DNA from: Janthinobacterium sp. TND4EL3
Lineage (GTDB): Bacteria; Pseudomonadota; Gammaproteobacteria; Burkholderiales; Burkholderiaceae_D
Assembly: GCF_900156175.1 (NCBI RefSeq)
Contig: NZ_FTMV01000022.1
Location: forward strand, 1 to 64,000
Length of the DNA stretch: 64,000 nt
Direction of reading: 5' to 3'
The first letter of the stretch is position 1. Every line of letters begins with the position of its first letter. This document shows, piece by piece, positions 41,421 to 50,328 of this stretch. Position numbers and translations under genes: made by a program. The notes beneath the pieces are model-generated. The model saw only the letters and a list, made by a program, of their open reading frames with translations. It searched no databases and had not been told where the DNA came from.

Positions 41421-43517
41421 ATGAAAACAAATTGGATCATGCTGGCGGCGCTGGCAAGTGTGGGCTTGACTGGCTGCAACGGCGGTTCGACGACGGCGCA
41501 GGTCATTCCGGAAGGTACGACGGTCACCGTGGCGCTGCTGGAAACGACGGACATCCACTCGAATGTGCTCAGCTATAACTATTACGCGCTGGCCGAAGAC
41601 ACGAGCCTGGGCCTGGAGCGCACGTCGACCCTGATCCAGGCGGCGCGCGCGGAAAATCCGAACAATGTGCTGCTCGACGATGGCGACGTCATCCAGGGCA
41701 CCCTGCTGGCCGACCTGCAGGCCGTGGCCGCGCCCGTTCCTTGCAGCAGCACGCTGGCCGTGCACAAGGCCATGAATGCGCTGAAATACGATGCGGGCGG
41801 CATGGGCAACCATGAATTCAACTATGGCCTCGCTTACCTGAGCCAGATCACCAACACGGACTTTGGCATACCGGGCGTGGCCAAGCCGACGGGCAACTGC
41901 GGCGCGCCCGCCTTCCCTTCCGTGCTGAGCAACGTCGTCGGCGTGGCCAGCGGCAAGCCCATCTTCCAGCCCTACGCCGTGCTGCCCCGCGATTTCACGG
42001 CCGTCAAGCCGGACGGCGGCAAGCTCGACGTCAAAATCAATGTGGGCGTGCTGAGTTTCGTGCCGCCGCAAATCCTCGAGTGGGATCAGAAAGTGCTCGC
42101 CGGCAAGGTCAGCGTGACGGGCGTGCAGGAAGCGGCGAAACAATACGTGCCGGAATTGCGCAGCAAGGGCGCCGACATCGTCGTGGCCCTGTCCCATGGC
42201 GGCCTGGACACGAGCGCCTACAGCCCGAAGATGGAAAACGGCAGCTATCACCTGACCAGCACGGGCATCGATGCGCTGATGATAGGCCACTCGCACTTGA
42301 TCTTCCCGAAAGGCAAGGAAGAAGGCGCGGCCGCCCTGGACGCCTCGTTTGCCGCCTTCCCGGCCAGCGCGAAGATCGACGCCGTCAACGGTTTTGTCAA
42401 CGGCGTGCCGACCGTCATGGCACAAAGCTGGGGCCGCCGCCTGGGCATCATCAAGCTGACCCTGGCCTTCCAGTCCGGGCGCTGGGTGGTGCAGCCGGCA
42501 AAGACGACGGTCGAATCGCGCGGCTTCAAGTACACGGACGGCAAGACGCTCGTGAAAGCCGATCCGGCCATCGCGCCGCTGGTGGCCACCGAACACGCGG
42601 CCACCATCGCCTACGCCAAGCAGCCGCTGGGCATCAGCACGGATTTCGAGATGTCCGCCTATTTTGCGCTGGTGGGCGACGTGAGCGCCATCCAGCTGGT
42701 GAACCAGGCGCAGCTTGACTACGTGAAGAACTTCATCGCCACCAGCACGGATGCGACCTTGTCCAGCTACAAGAATATCCCCGTGATCTCGTGCAGCGCG
42801 CCGTTCAAGGCGGGCCGCAACGGGCCGTCGGACTTCACGGACGTAGCGTCCGGTGCCTCGCCGGCCGCGCCGATCGGCTTGCAGGTGCGCAATCCGGGCG
42901 ATTTGTATTTATATAGCAATAACAACCTGCAAGCCGTCAAAATCAAGGGTGCCGACTTGAAGGCCTGGCTGGAAACGTCGGCCAAGCAATTCGCGCAGAT
43001 CGATCCGAACGCCACGGCCGAGCAGGACCTGGTGCCGTCGTATGGCACGATTTATAACTATGACGTGTTCTATGCGGAAAACAACGCGCTGACGTACCAG
43101 ATCGACGTGACGAAGAAACCGGGCAGCCGCATCGTCAACCTCGCGTACAAGGGTGCGCCGGTGGCCGACGGCGATGACTTCATCGTCGCCACCAACGACT
43201 ATCGGGCGGGCGGCGGCGGCGCCGTGCCCGGCATCGACGGCAGCAAGACCATCATCAAGTCGCCCGATGCCAACCAGGCCGTGGTCAGCAACTACCTGGC
43301 GTCGCTGAGCACCAAGGGCGGCAAGGTGACCCTGGCCAACAATGGCAGTGCGCGCAGCTGGAGCTTCGTCAAGACGGCCACGGCCGGGCCCGTGATCCTG
43401 CGTTCGGCGCCGGGCCGCCTGGCGCTGGCGAAGAGCAGCGGCATCGCCAATGTGGCGTCCGAAGGCGGGCTCGACGCCAGCGGCTTTGCCAAGTACGGCA
43501 TCGACCTGAGCAAATAA
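41421..43517 (+). CDS. bifunctional 2',3'-cyclic nucleotidase/5'-nucleotidase lipoprotein
   Basis: A 698-residue exported metallophosphatase. The lipobox L-T-G-C puts the lipid on C19. The calcineurin-like catalytic domain has all metal motifs: TTDIHSN, DDGDVIQG, GNHEFNYG, SHGG and GHSH. The C-terminal nucleotidase domain contains the substrate-stacking region VRNPGDLYLYSNNNLQAVKIKG and DYRAGGGGAVPG. It should release nucleosides from extracellular nucleotides or cyclic nucleotides. It stands alone with GAGG ahead of its ATG. Confidence 0.88.
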   Translation: MKTNWIMLAALASVGLTGCNGGSTTAQVIPEGTTVTVALLETTDIHSNVLSYNYYALAEDTSLGLERTSTLIQAARAENPNNVLLDDGDVIQGTLLADLQAVAAPVPCSSTLAVHKAMNALKYDAGGMGNHEFNYGLAYLSQITNTDFGIPGVAKPTGNCGAPAFPSVLSNVVGVASGKPIFQPYAVLPRDFTAVKPDGGKLDVKINVGVLSFVPPQILEWDQKVLAGKVSVTGVQEAAKQYVPELRSKGADIVVALSHGGLDTSAYSPKMENGSYHLTSTGIDALMIGHSHLIFPKGKEEGAAALDASFAAFPASAKIDAVNGFVNGVPTVMAQSWGRRLGIIKLTLAFQSGRWVVQPAKTTVESRGFKYTDGKTLVKADPAIAPLVATEHAATIAYAKQPLGISTDFEMSAYFALVGDVSAIQLVNQAQLDYVKNFIATSTDATLSSYKNIPVISCSAPFKAGRNGPSDFTDVASGASPAAPIGLQVRNPGDLYLYSNNNLQAVKIKGADLKAWLETSAKQFAQIDPNATAEQDLVPSYGTIYNYDVFYAENNALTYQIDVTKKPGSRIVNLAYKGAPVADGDDFIVATNDYRAGGGGAVPGIDGSKTIIKSPDANQAVVSNYLASLSTKGGKVTLANNGSARSWSFVKTATAGPVILRSAPGRLALAKSSGIANVASEGGLDASGFAKYGIDLSK

Positions 43518-43572
43518 GGTCCACGGGCCGGGGCTGCTGGCGTCCCGGCCCGCGTCATGAAAGGTAAACAAG

Positions 43573-44265
43573 ATGAAACAAGCGCTCTCCCTCCCCGCCC
43601 TCGTGCTGGCCGCTGTCCTGGCCGCCTGCCAGGCGTCGCCGCCGCCCACGGCGGCCGAGATCGAAGCCGTGGCCATGCATGCGCGCCAGGCGGGCGACCG
43701 CCAGGCCGAGCGCCGGGTGCGCAGCTGGGCCGGCAAGGACATGCCCGTCGCCGAGCGCGAACTGGCGCTGATTTACCAGTCCCGGCCCGAGCGCCGCGCC
43801 GAGGCCTTGAGCCTGTTCGAGCAGGCGGCCCGCGCCGGCGACACGGAAGCGGCGTTCGAACTGGGCCAGATGCTGCGCGCGGCCACGCCGGACCAGGCCT
43901 GGCCGTGGTACCGGCTGGCAGCGCAGCAAGGCCATGCGAAGGCGGCCCTGATGCTGGGCTTGCTGGCGGCCAATGGCGAAGGCGTGCCGAAAGATGCCGC
44001 GGTCGCCGCGCACTGGCTGGCCAAGTCCAGCGAACTGGGCAATCCACACGCCATGTTCCTGCTGTACAACGCCTACCGCGAAGGGCGCGGCGTGCCGCGC
44101 GACCTGGCCAAGGGCCGTGCGTTGCTGGAAGAAGCGGCCCACCATGAATACCCGCCCGCCATCCAGGAACTGGCCATGACGGTGCAGGCCGACGACGCCC
44201 TGCGCGCCGGCCACCTGATGAAGGAAGCGACGGAGCACCGGCACAATAACTGGAACAAGTTTTAA
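43573..44265 (+). CDS. SEL1-repeat lipoprotein
   Basis: A 230-residue lipoprotein (lipobox L-A-A-C, lipidated C19). From about residue 75 it has tandem SEL1-like repeats: ALSLFEQAARAGDTEAAFELG, WPWYRLAAQQGHAKAALMLG, AAHWLAKSSELGNPHAMFLL, GRALLEEAAHHEYPPAIQEL. These form an alpha-solenoid used for protein contacts in the periplasm or at the envelope. Partner unknown. It follows the nucleotidase by 55 bp. Confidence 0.8.
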   Translation: MKQALSLPALVLAAVLAACQASPPPTAAEIEAVAMHARQAGDRQAERRVRSWAGKDMPVAERELALIYQSRPERRAEALSLFEQAARAGDTEAAFELGQMLRAATPDQAWPWYRLAAQQGHAKAALMLGLLAANGEGVPKDAAVAAHWLAKSSELGNPHAMFLLYNAYREGRGVPRDLAKGRALLEEAAHHEYPPAIQELAMTVQADDALRAGHLMKEATEHRHNNWNKF

Positions 44266-44370
44266 GCCAGCTCAAGGCCGGCCCATATTTCCGGGTGAAA
44301 TGTGTTCCAGAAGCATACGCTATGCCTGGCACGCACAGCTGTGCGCGCACAATCTCAGCGCGAGGCAGGC

Positions 44371-44658
44371 ATGACAGATCACCGCTTGGGCCCCATGAAA
44401 CAGGGCGACTTGCAGTTCAGCTACCCCGATGGCCCCACGGACGGCGACGACCCGGCTCGGCGCGCCATCCCCGACAGCGTCCTGCTGAACCGCCACGAGT
44501 GGTATGAAGTCCTCTACAGCTGCAACAGCTGGTCGGGCGGCAGCCTGGCCACGGCCTTGAAGTGCGAGCGGCTGATCCAGCGCCACTTGCCGGCCGACAT
44601 ACGCAGCCATGCGGCCGTGCTGACCTGGCTGCGGGCCAACTGGGCCAGCTACCGCTGA
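44371..44658 (+). CDS. hypothetical protein
   Basis: A 95-residue soluble protein with GAGG seven bases before the ATG at 44371. The C-terminal half has a compact helical look (LATALKCERLIQRHLPADIR). No family is recognised. The following 44659-44911 gap contains a GAGCG-N6-CGCTC hairpin (44832-44847) and presumably the catalase promoter, but I could not define -35/-10 boxes. Confidence 0.6.
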   Translation: MTDHRLGPMKQGDLQFSYPDGPTDGDDPARRAIPDSVLLNRHEWYEVLYSCNSWSGGSLATALKCERLIQRHLPADIRSHAAVLTWLRANWASYR

Positions 44659-44911
44659 CATGCGGGGCTGTCACCCCCTCCTTTGTGCCAGATCAATCGT
44701 GTTGGGCTAGACATTGCTGACGAGCTATGATGGGCATGCTGCCTTTCACCAGGCGGCGGGGAAGCAGCACGCCCCGATATGGCACACTGTATTTGCTTTT
44801 TAGAAATTTGTTACTCTGGACCAGCCTCGGTGAGCGCCTTTACGCTCGTCCCAGCCAGTGTTTGGGCAGGCCCTGGCTCGTCCGTCGTCCTCCCTATAAA
44901 GAAAGAGTCCA

Positions 44912-46348
44912 ATGAAAAAGCTGACCACCGCCTTTGGCGCGCCTGTCGTCGACAACCAGAACATCCAGACGGCCGGCCCCCGCGGCCCCGCCCTGCTGCA
45001 AGATGTCTGGTTCCTGGAAAAGCTGGCCCACTTCGACCGCGAAGTCATTCCCGAGCGCCGCATGCATGCCAAGGGATCGGGCGCGCATGGCACGTTTACC
45101 GTCACGCACGACATCACGCGCTACACGCGGGCGAAGATTTTCGGCGCGGTGGGCAAGCAAACCCCCATGTTCGCGCGCTTTTCCACGGTGGCCGGCGAAC
45201 GGGGCGCGGCCGACGCGGAACGCGATATCCGCGGCTTCGCCCTGAAGTTTTATACGGAAGAAGGCAACTGGGACCTGGTCGGCAACAACACGCCCGTGTT
45301 TTTCATGCGCGACCCGCTGAAATTTCCCGATCTGAACCATGCCATCAAGCGCGACCCGCGCACGGGCTTGCGCAGCGCCAACAGCAACTGGGACTTCTGG
45401 ACCTCGCTGCCCGAAGCGCTGCACCAGGTGACGGTGGTGATGAGCGACCGGGGCTTGCCGCGCAGCTTTCGCCACATGCACGGCTTCGGCAGCCATACCT
45501 TCAGCTTCCTGAATGCGCAAAACGAGCGTTTCTGGGTCAAGTTCACGTTCAAAACCCAGCAAGGCATACAAAACCTGACGGACGCCGAGGCCGAGGCGCT
45601 GGTGGGCAAGGACCGCGAAAGCTCGCACCGCGACCTGTACGAGAGCATCGAAAACGGGGATTTCCCCCGCTGGACCCTGTACGTGCAGATCATGCCGGAA
45701 CAAGAGGCGGGCACCTACCACCTGAACCCCTTCGACCTGTCGAAAGTATGGCCGCACGGCGACTATCCGCTGATCGAAGTGGGCGTGCTGGAACTGAACC
45801 GCAATGCCGACAACCATTTCGCGGAAGTGGAACAGGCCGCCTTCAACCCGGCCAATGTCGTGCCCGGCATCAGCTTTTCGCCGGACAAGATGCTGCAGGG
45901 CCGCCTGTTCTCGTATGGCGACGCGCAGCGCTACCGCCTCGGCGTCAACCACAGCCATATCCCCGTCAATGCGCCGAAATGCCCGTTCCACAGCTACCAC
46001 CGCGACGGCCAGATGCGGGTCGACGGCAACCAGGGGGGAACGCTGGGCTATGAGCCAAACAGCGCGCAGGAGTGGGCCGAGCAGCCCGACTTCCGCGAGC
46101 CGCCATTGAGCATCGAGGGCGCGGCCGACCACTGGAACCACAGGGTCGACGAGGATTACTATTCGCAGCCGCGCGCCCTGTTCCGCCTGATGACCGCGGC
46201 GCAGCAGCAAGCCTTGTTCGACAACACGGCGCGCGCCATCTCGGGCGCCTCGGAGCAGGTCAAGCAACGCCACATCGGCAACTGCACCCTGTGCGACCCG
46301 GCCTATGGCGCGGGCGTGGCCGAGGCGATAGGCCGCCTGAGCAAATAA
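44912..46348 (+). CDS. katA: monofunctional heme catalase, clade 3
   Basis: A 478-residue small-subunit catalase that turns hydrogen peroxide into water and oxygen in the cytoplasm. The distal His is H52 (RRMHAKGSGAHG), the distal Asn is N125 (DLVGNN), and the proximal heme ligand is Y335 in RLFSYGDAQRYRLG. The length and NADPH-binding region match clade 3 enzymes. It is a single gene ending in a clear intrinsic terminator. Confidence 0.93.
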   Translation: MKKLTTAFGAPVVDNQNIQTAGPRGPALLQDVWFLEKLAHFDREVIPERRMHAKGSGAHGTFTVTHDITRYTRAKIFGAVGKQTPMFARFSTVAGERGAADAERDIRGFALKFYTEEGNWDLVGNNTPVFFMRDPLKFPDLNHAIKRDPRTGLRSANSNWDFWTSLPEALHQVTVVMSDRGLPRSFRHMHGFGSHTFSFLNAQNERFWVKFTFKTQQGIQNLTDAEAEALVGKDRESSHRDLYESIENGDFPRWTLYVQIMPEQEAGTYHLNPFDLSKVWPHGDYPLIEVGVLELNRNADNHFAEVEQAAFNPANVVPGISFSPDKMLQGRLFSYGDAQRYRLGVNHSHIPVNAPKCPFHSYHRDGQMRVDGNQGGTLGYEPNSAQEWAEQPDFREPPLSIEGAADHWNHRVDEDYYSQPRALFRLMTAAQQQALFDNTARAISGASEQVKQRHIGNCTLCDPAYGAGVAEAIGRLSK

Positions 46349-46380
46349 GGCCGGCCGATACACGGCAGGCGGCAAGACTG

Positions 46381-46410
46381 CATGGAAGGCCTGGCAACAG
46401 GCTTTCCATG
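46381..46410 (+). terminator. intrinsic terminator of the catalase gene
   Basis: CATGGAAGGCCTG (46381-46393) pairs with CAGGCTTTCCATG (46398-46410) with a single G-T type mismatch around a GCAA tetraloop. It is followed by GCCGTATTTT and lies 33 bp after the catalase stop. Confidence 0.75.
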
Positions 46411-46434
46411 GCCGTATTTTGCGGCAGCCAGGGC

Positions 46435-46752
46435 CTACCAGCGCTGGATATCGATCTGGCCCGTGATGCTCGTTTCCACCGGATAACCCTCGACCTGCGG
46501 CGGCACCCGCCGCTTGACGGAAGAGTCGCGCAGATACACGACGATGGCCTCGCGGCCCATGGCGGTCTGCCCCAGGCTGACGCCTTCCACGCCGTCGATG
46601 GCCATCAGCGCCCGCTCGTTGCGCCGCCTGGCCGCGTCCAGTCGCCTGTGCTGCGCGTCAACATCGGGCTGGCCGGCGCCCTCCGGCAAGTAAGGCATGG
46701 CGGCTTCTTCGAAGGCGCCGAAGGGCGACTCCATGAATTTACTGTTTGACAT
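46435..46752 (-). CDS. small protein resembling the N-terminal domain of the adjacent protease
   Basis: A 105-residue cytoplasmic-type protein without signal peptide. AAGGGG six bases before the ATG at 46752 supports the start. Residues 50-102 (GVEGVSLGQ, then AIVVYLRDSS and PVETSITGQIDI) follow the same pattern as residues 92-160 of the neighbouring protease (NIQGVSIGLG, ALTLYVAEP, PVNIVVTGVIDA). I infer a shared small alpha/beta fold, such as a propeptide-like inhibitor or folding helper. No family name is known to me. Confidence 0.65.
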   Translation of the reverse strand: MSNSKFMESPFGAFEEAAMPYLPEGAGQPDVDAQHRRLDAARRRNERALMAIDGVEGVSLGQTAMGREAIVVYLRDSSVKRRVPPQVEGYPVETSITGQIDIQRW

Positions 46753-46854
46753 GACAACCCCTTCCGATACTGCTCCTGACACCATCATCATCGTGCAAAA
46801 GGCAGCGTTATGCAAGGCGGCATGGCGCCTGCCCGCCTGCGCCTGTCAGCCTGC

Positions 46855-48039
46855 TCACGTGTACAGATTGATGTCGAGCGCCGCCACGACGCGCCGCAGC
46901 TGGTTGGCAAACGTGATGTTGTTGCCGCCCGCAAACAGCAGCCCGACGGGATTGCGCTGCTGGTTCCAGGTCCAGATGGACGAACCTGAATCGCCGCCCG
47001 CGCTGAAGGCGCCGCTCACGCCCGTGATGGCGATCTGGTCCTGGAACAGCGCGATCCTGCCGCCGCCGTAATTGACGTTGATGGTGGCGCCCAGGCCCGT
47101 GATGCGGCCCTGCGTCAGTTGCGTCGTGCGTCCCGATTTGCCGACCAGCATGCCCAGCGCGGGCGCCACCAGCGCATTGCTGATGCGGAAATACGCGGGC
47201 ACGCCGCCGCTCAGGTAGACCAGTTCCGGCCGCACGCGGTCTGGCCAGGCCCAGCCGGTGGCGCAATCGACGAAATTGACGCCGCCGCTGAAGTTGATGG
47301 GCACGAAACGTTCGAGCACGGCGATCTGGTCTTGCGGACAGCGGCCGCCGTCGATGGGACCGGGCTGCACGATGCAGTCGTTGAACACGCCGCCGTTGGC
47401 ATTGGCCAGCACGTGATTGTTGCTCAGGATCATCAAGCGGGTGTTGCGCGGCGGCGTGCGCCCCACGGCCAGGCAGGCGATGGTGCCGGCCGTGATGCGG
47501 AAATGCCCGACCGACACGCCGCCCGGGGCCGGGCGCAGGCGGAAACGGTGGGGCTGCGCGTCGATCACGCCCGTGACGACGATATTGACGGGCACCTTGT
47601 CGCTGGCCACGGCGCGCACGCCCATGGCGCCCACGATGGCGGCCTTGGCGCGGTCGACCGAGGTGGGCTCGGCCACGTACAGGGTCAGCGCCGGCATGCC
47701 CGGCTCGCCGGACGAGCTGTCGCTGGCGCCCTCGCCCAGGCCGATGGACACGCCCTGGATATTGCCCGCATCGCTGAAGGCGTCGGCCGCGCGCACGCCC
47801 GCCGCCTGCGATATCGCCTGGCGCATGCCGTCCTCGATGCTGCGCTTGATTTCCAGCAACTCCATGCTGACCCCGCTCAGGGCGTCGGGCACTTCCGACA
47901 CGGAAGCGCTCTCGATATGGCCGTCGTCATCGCCCGGCGCGGCGAACTGCTGCGGCGCTTCTTCATCGTCCGCACTCTGTCCCCTGCCAGGCGCATTGCC
48001 GGGCGGGGCGCTGAAACCATTGTCATTGCCGATCATCAT
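46855..48039 (-). CDS. trypsin-like serine protease with N-terminal propeptide-like domain
   Basis: A 394-residue protein without a typical signal peptide. Residues 1-50 are acidic and disordered, 60-162 form a small domain, and 170-394 are a chymotrypsin-fold peptidase. The catalytic His is H209 (LSNNHVLA) and the Ser is S351 (AGGDSGSSIW); D258 (NFVDCA) could be the acid, but this is uncertain. GKSGRTTQLTQG before the Ser loop is usual for this bacterial subgroup. AGGAG four bases upstream fixes the start near 48039/48036. The small downstream gene (102 bp away) resembles the 60-162 domain. Confidence 0.78.
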   Translation of the reverse strand: MMIGNDNGFSAPPGNAPGRGQSADDEEAPQQFAAPGDDDGHIESASVSEVPDALSGVSMELLEIKRSIEDGMRQAISQAAGVRAADAFSDAGNIQGVSIGLGEGASDSSSGEPGMPALTLYVAEPTSVDRAKAAIVGAMGVRAVASDKVPVNIVVTGVIDAQPHRFRLRPAPGGVSVGHFRITAGTIACLAVGRTPPRNTRLMILSNNHVLANANGGVFNDCIVQPGPIDGGRCPQDQIAVLERFVPINFSGGVNFVDCATGWAWPDRVRPELVYLSGGVPAYFRISNALVAPALGMLVGKSGRTTQLTQGRITGLGATINVNYGGGRIALFQDQIAITGVSGAFSAGGDSGSSIWTWNQQRNPVGLLFAGGNNITFANQLRRVVAALDINLYT

Positions 48040-48074
48040 GTTCTCCTCGTGGGTCGCTGCGAACGTCCAGTGTG

Positions 48075-48091
48075 GGCCGGCGGCGCCGGCC
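48075..48091. repeat. 17-bp GC palindrome upstream of the protease and PrkA genes
   Basis: GGCCGGCG-G-CGCCGGCC is a perfect 8-1-8 inverted repeat in the 250-bp divergent gap between the protease and PrkA genes. In such GC-rich DNA it may be fortuitous. No clear promoter boxes are seen in this gap. Confidence 0.3.
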
Positions 48092-48289
48092 GGTATTGAT
48101 CTGGATTGAAGCGGCGCAGCTGCGGGACGGGCGGCCCGCCCCTGTGCTAACTGCGCCGGAAATAGTTCCCTTTTCAGGCTTGAGCCAGATCAGGCGTGCA
48201 ACCAGGCTGCGCGCCGTATACTGGATCGGCTGGCTGCGAGCATGGCCTGCACCACGGCAGTGCGCGGCAATGGCAGGAATGGAGAAACG

Positions 48290-50326
48290 ATGACGAGCTC
48301 AGGTACGACACGCCTTTCCAGCGACAACGATGCGCCCGCGCCTGCGGCGCAGGCGGACGGGGCCGACCGCCACGACGGCCAGGAACCGGCGGACGACGCG
48401 GGCCGGCGCAGCCGCTTCGTGCACGGCCTGGCGGCCTATGCGGCGCAGCATCGCGGCAGCCCCTGGCGCGGCAGCTTTGGCGACTTCCTCGAACACATCC
48501 TGCCCACGGGCGCCGCCCTGCTGGCGCGCAGCGCCCACCAGTATCTGTGGGACATGATGCGTGCGAATGGCGACACGGATGGCAGCGGGCGCTTCCGCTG
48601 CCGCCTGTTCGACGACGAGCTGTTCGGCATTGACGAGGCAATCGACCGCGTGGCCGCCTACTTCAAGGCGGCCGCCGCCGGCTCCGAGGTGGGCCGGCGC
48701 ATGCTGCTGTTGCTGGGTCCGCCGTCGGGCGGCAAGTCGACCATGGTGATCCTGCTCAAGCGGGGCCTGGAAGAGTACAGCCACAGCAGCGAAGGCGCGC
48801 TGTACGCCATCGCCGGTTGTCCCGTGCACGAATCGCCGCTGCACCTGGTGCCGCACAGCATGCGCGCGGGTTTTCGCGCCAGCTATGGCCTCGACCTGCA
48901 CGGCGAGCTGTGCCCCCATTGCATGGCGCGCCTGGAAGAACAGTACGCGGGCGACTTCCTGCGCATGCCCGTCGAACGCCTCTATATCTCGGAAGCGGGC
49001 CGCTGCGGCATCGGCACGTATGCGCCGCACGACCCCACGACGGCCGACCTGGCCGACCTCGTCGGCTCCGTCGACCTGTCGAAGGTGGCGCAGTACGGCG
49101 ACGAGGGCGACCCGCGCGCCTGGTCGTGGTCGGGCGCCGTCTACGCGGCCAGCCGGGGCATGCTCGAAATGATCGAAATCCTCAAGGTCAAGCGCGAATT
49201 CCTGTACCTGCTGCTGACACTCACCCAGGAAAAGAACGTCAAGGTGTCGCGCTTCCCCCTGATTTACCTCGATGAAACCATCCTCGCGCACACGAATCTG
49301 GCGGAATTTCGCAAATTCCTGCAAGAAAGCGAGAACGAGGCCCTGCTCGACCGCATGGTCATCGTGCAAGTGCCCTACACGCTCAATTACCGCGAGGAAG
49401 CGCGCATCTACCGCAAGCTGATCCTGTCGGCCGCGCCCGCCTTCCGTGGCGTGCACCTGGACCCGCACGTGCTGCATGCGGCGGCCGTGTTCGCCATCCT
49501 CAGCCGCCTGCCCGAGGGCGACGACAAGGAGGCGGAACTGGTCAAGAAGCTGCGCATCTATGCCGATGAAGACGTCGATGACTTGCAGCATGCCGAGGTC
49601 AGGCGCATCCGCGAGCGCGACAGGGCGCCCGACGAGGGCCTGGCCGGCGTCTCGCCCCGCTTTGTCATCAACGCCCTGTCGCACGCCATCATCGCCGCCC
49701 AGCGCAACAGCCTGACCACCATGGACGTGCTGCTGGCCCTGAAGGACGGCATCGAGAGCGATGCGCGCATCGAACCGCGGCGCAAGCGCAAGTGGATCGA
49801 CTATCTGGTGCTCACGCGCAAGGACTTCTATAACCGCTGGGTCAAGGCCGACGTGCACAAGGCCCTGTTCGTCTCGTTCGAGCACGAGGCGCAGGACTTG
49901 CTGAACAAGTATCTCGATGAAGTCGAGGCCATGCTCGACAACCGGCAGATCCGCGACCCCATCACCAGCGAAGAGCGGCGGCCCGACGAGCGTTTCCTGC
50001 GCGCCGTGGAAGAAAAGATCCAGATCAGCGATTCTGGCAAGCAATCATTCCGCCAGGAAGTGGTGCGCAAGGCCATGGGCGCCTTCAAGCGGGGCGAAGC
50101 GTTCGGCCTGGGCAGCCACGCTCAGCTCAACGACGCCGTGCAGCAGTATCTGTTCGAGCAGCGGCGCGACGTGCTGCGCCTCGTCAGCTCGGCCAAGCGC
50201 CCCGACGACGACGTGCGGGCGAAGATTTCCGCCGTCGAGCAGCGCCTCGTCGACGAATACGGCTACGACGCCCACAGCGCGCGCGAAGCGCTCAACTACG
50301 TCACCACCCTGCTGGCCCAGGAGTAG
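48290..50326 (+). CDS. prkA: PrkA-type serine protein kinase
   Basis: A 678-residue AAA-like kinase. The Walker A motif is LLLLGPPSGGKSTM, and the C-terminal PrkA domain runs from about residue 390 (LNYREEARIYRKLI) to the end. In E. coli the homologue YeaG acts with YeaH in stationary phase and nitrogen starvation. GGAGAAACG precedes the ATG at 48290, so a frame start at 48242 is not needed. It heads a compact operon with the YeaH-like and SpoVR genes (2-bp gap, then ATGA overlap). Confidence 0.92.
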   Translation: MTSSGTTRLSSDNDAPAPAAQADGADRHDGQEPADDAGRRSRFVHGLAAYAAQHRGSPWRGSFGDFLEHILPTGAALLARSAHQYLWDMMRANGDTDGSGRFRCRLFDDELFGIDEAIDRVAAYFKAAAAGSEVGRRMLLLLGPPSGGKSTMVILLKRGLEEYSHSSEGALYAIAGCPVHESPLHLVPHSMRAGFRASYGLDLHGELCPHCMARLEEQYAGDFLRMPVERLYISEAGRCGIGTYAPHDPTTADLADLVGSVDLSKVAQYGDEGDPRAWSWSGAVYAASRGMLEMIEILKVKREFLYLLLTLTQEKNVKVSRFPLIYLDETILAHTNLAEFRKFLQESENEALLDRMVIVQVPYTLNYREEARIYRKLILSAAPAFRGVHLDPHVLHAAAVFAILSRLPEGDDKEAELVKKLRIYADEDVDDLQHAEVRRIRERDRAPDEGLAGVSPRFVINALSHAIIAAQRNSLTTMDVLLALKDGIESDARIEPRRKRKWIDYLVLTRKDFYNRWVKADVHKALFVSFEHEAQDLLNKYLDEVEAMLDNRQIRDPITSEERRPDERFLRAVEEKIQISDSGKQSFRQEVVRKAMGAFKRGEAFGLGSHAQLNDAVQQYLFEQRRDVLRLVSSAKRPDDDVRAKISAVEQRLVDEYGYDAHSAREALNYVTTLLAQE

Positions 50327-50328
50327 CC

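Noticed and set aside
48040..48289. GC palindrome 48075-48091 as an operator
   Set aside because: It is made only of G and C with a one-base loop and no promoter boxes nearby; kept as a low-confidence repeat only.
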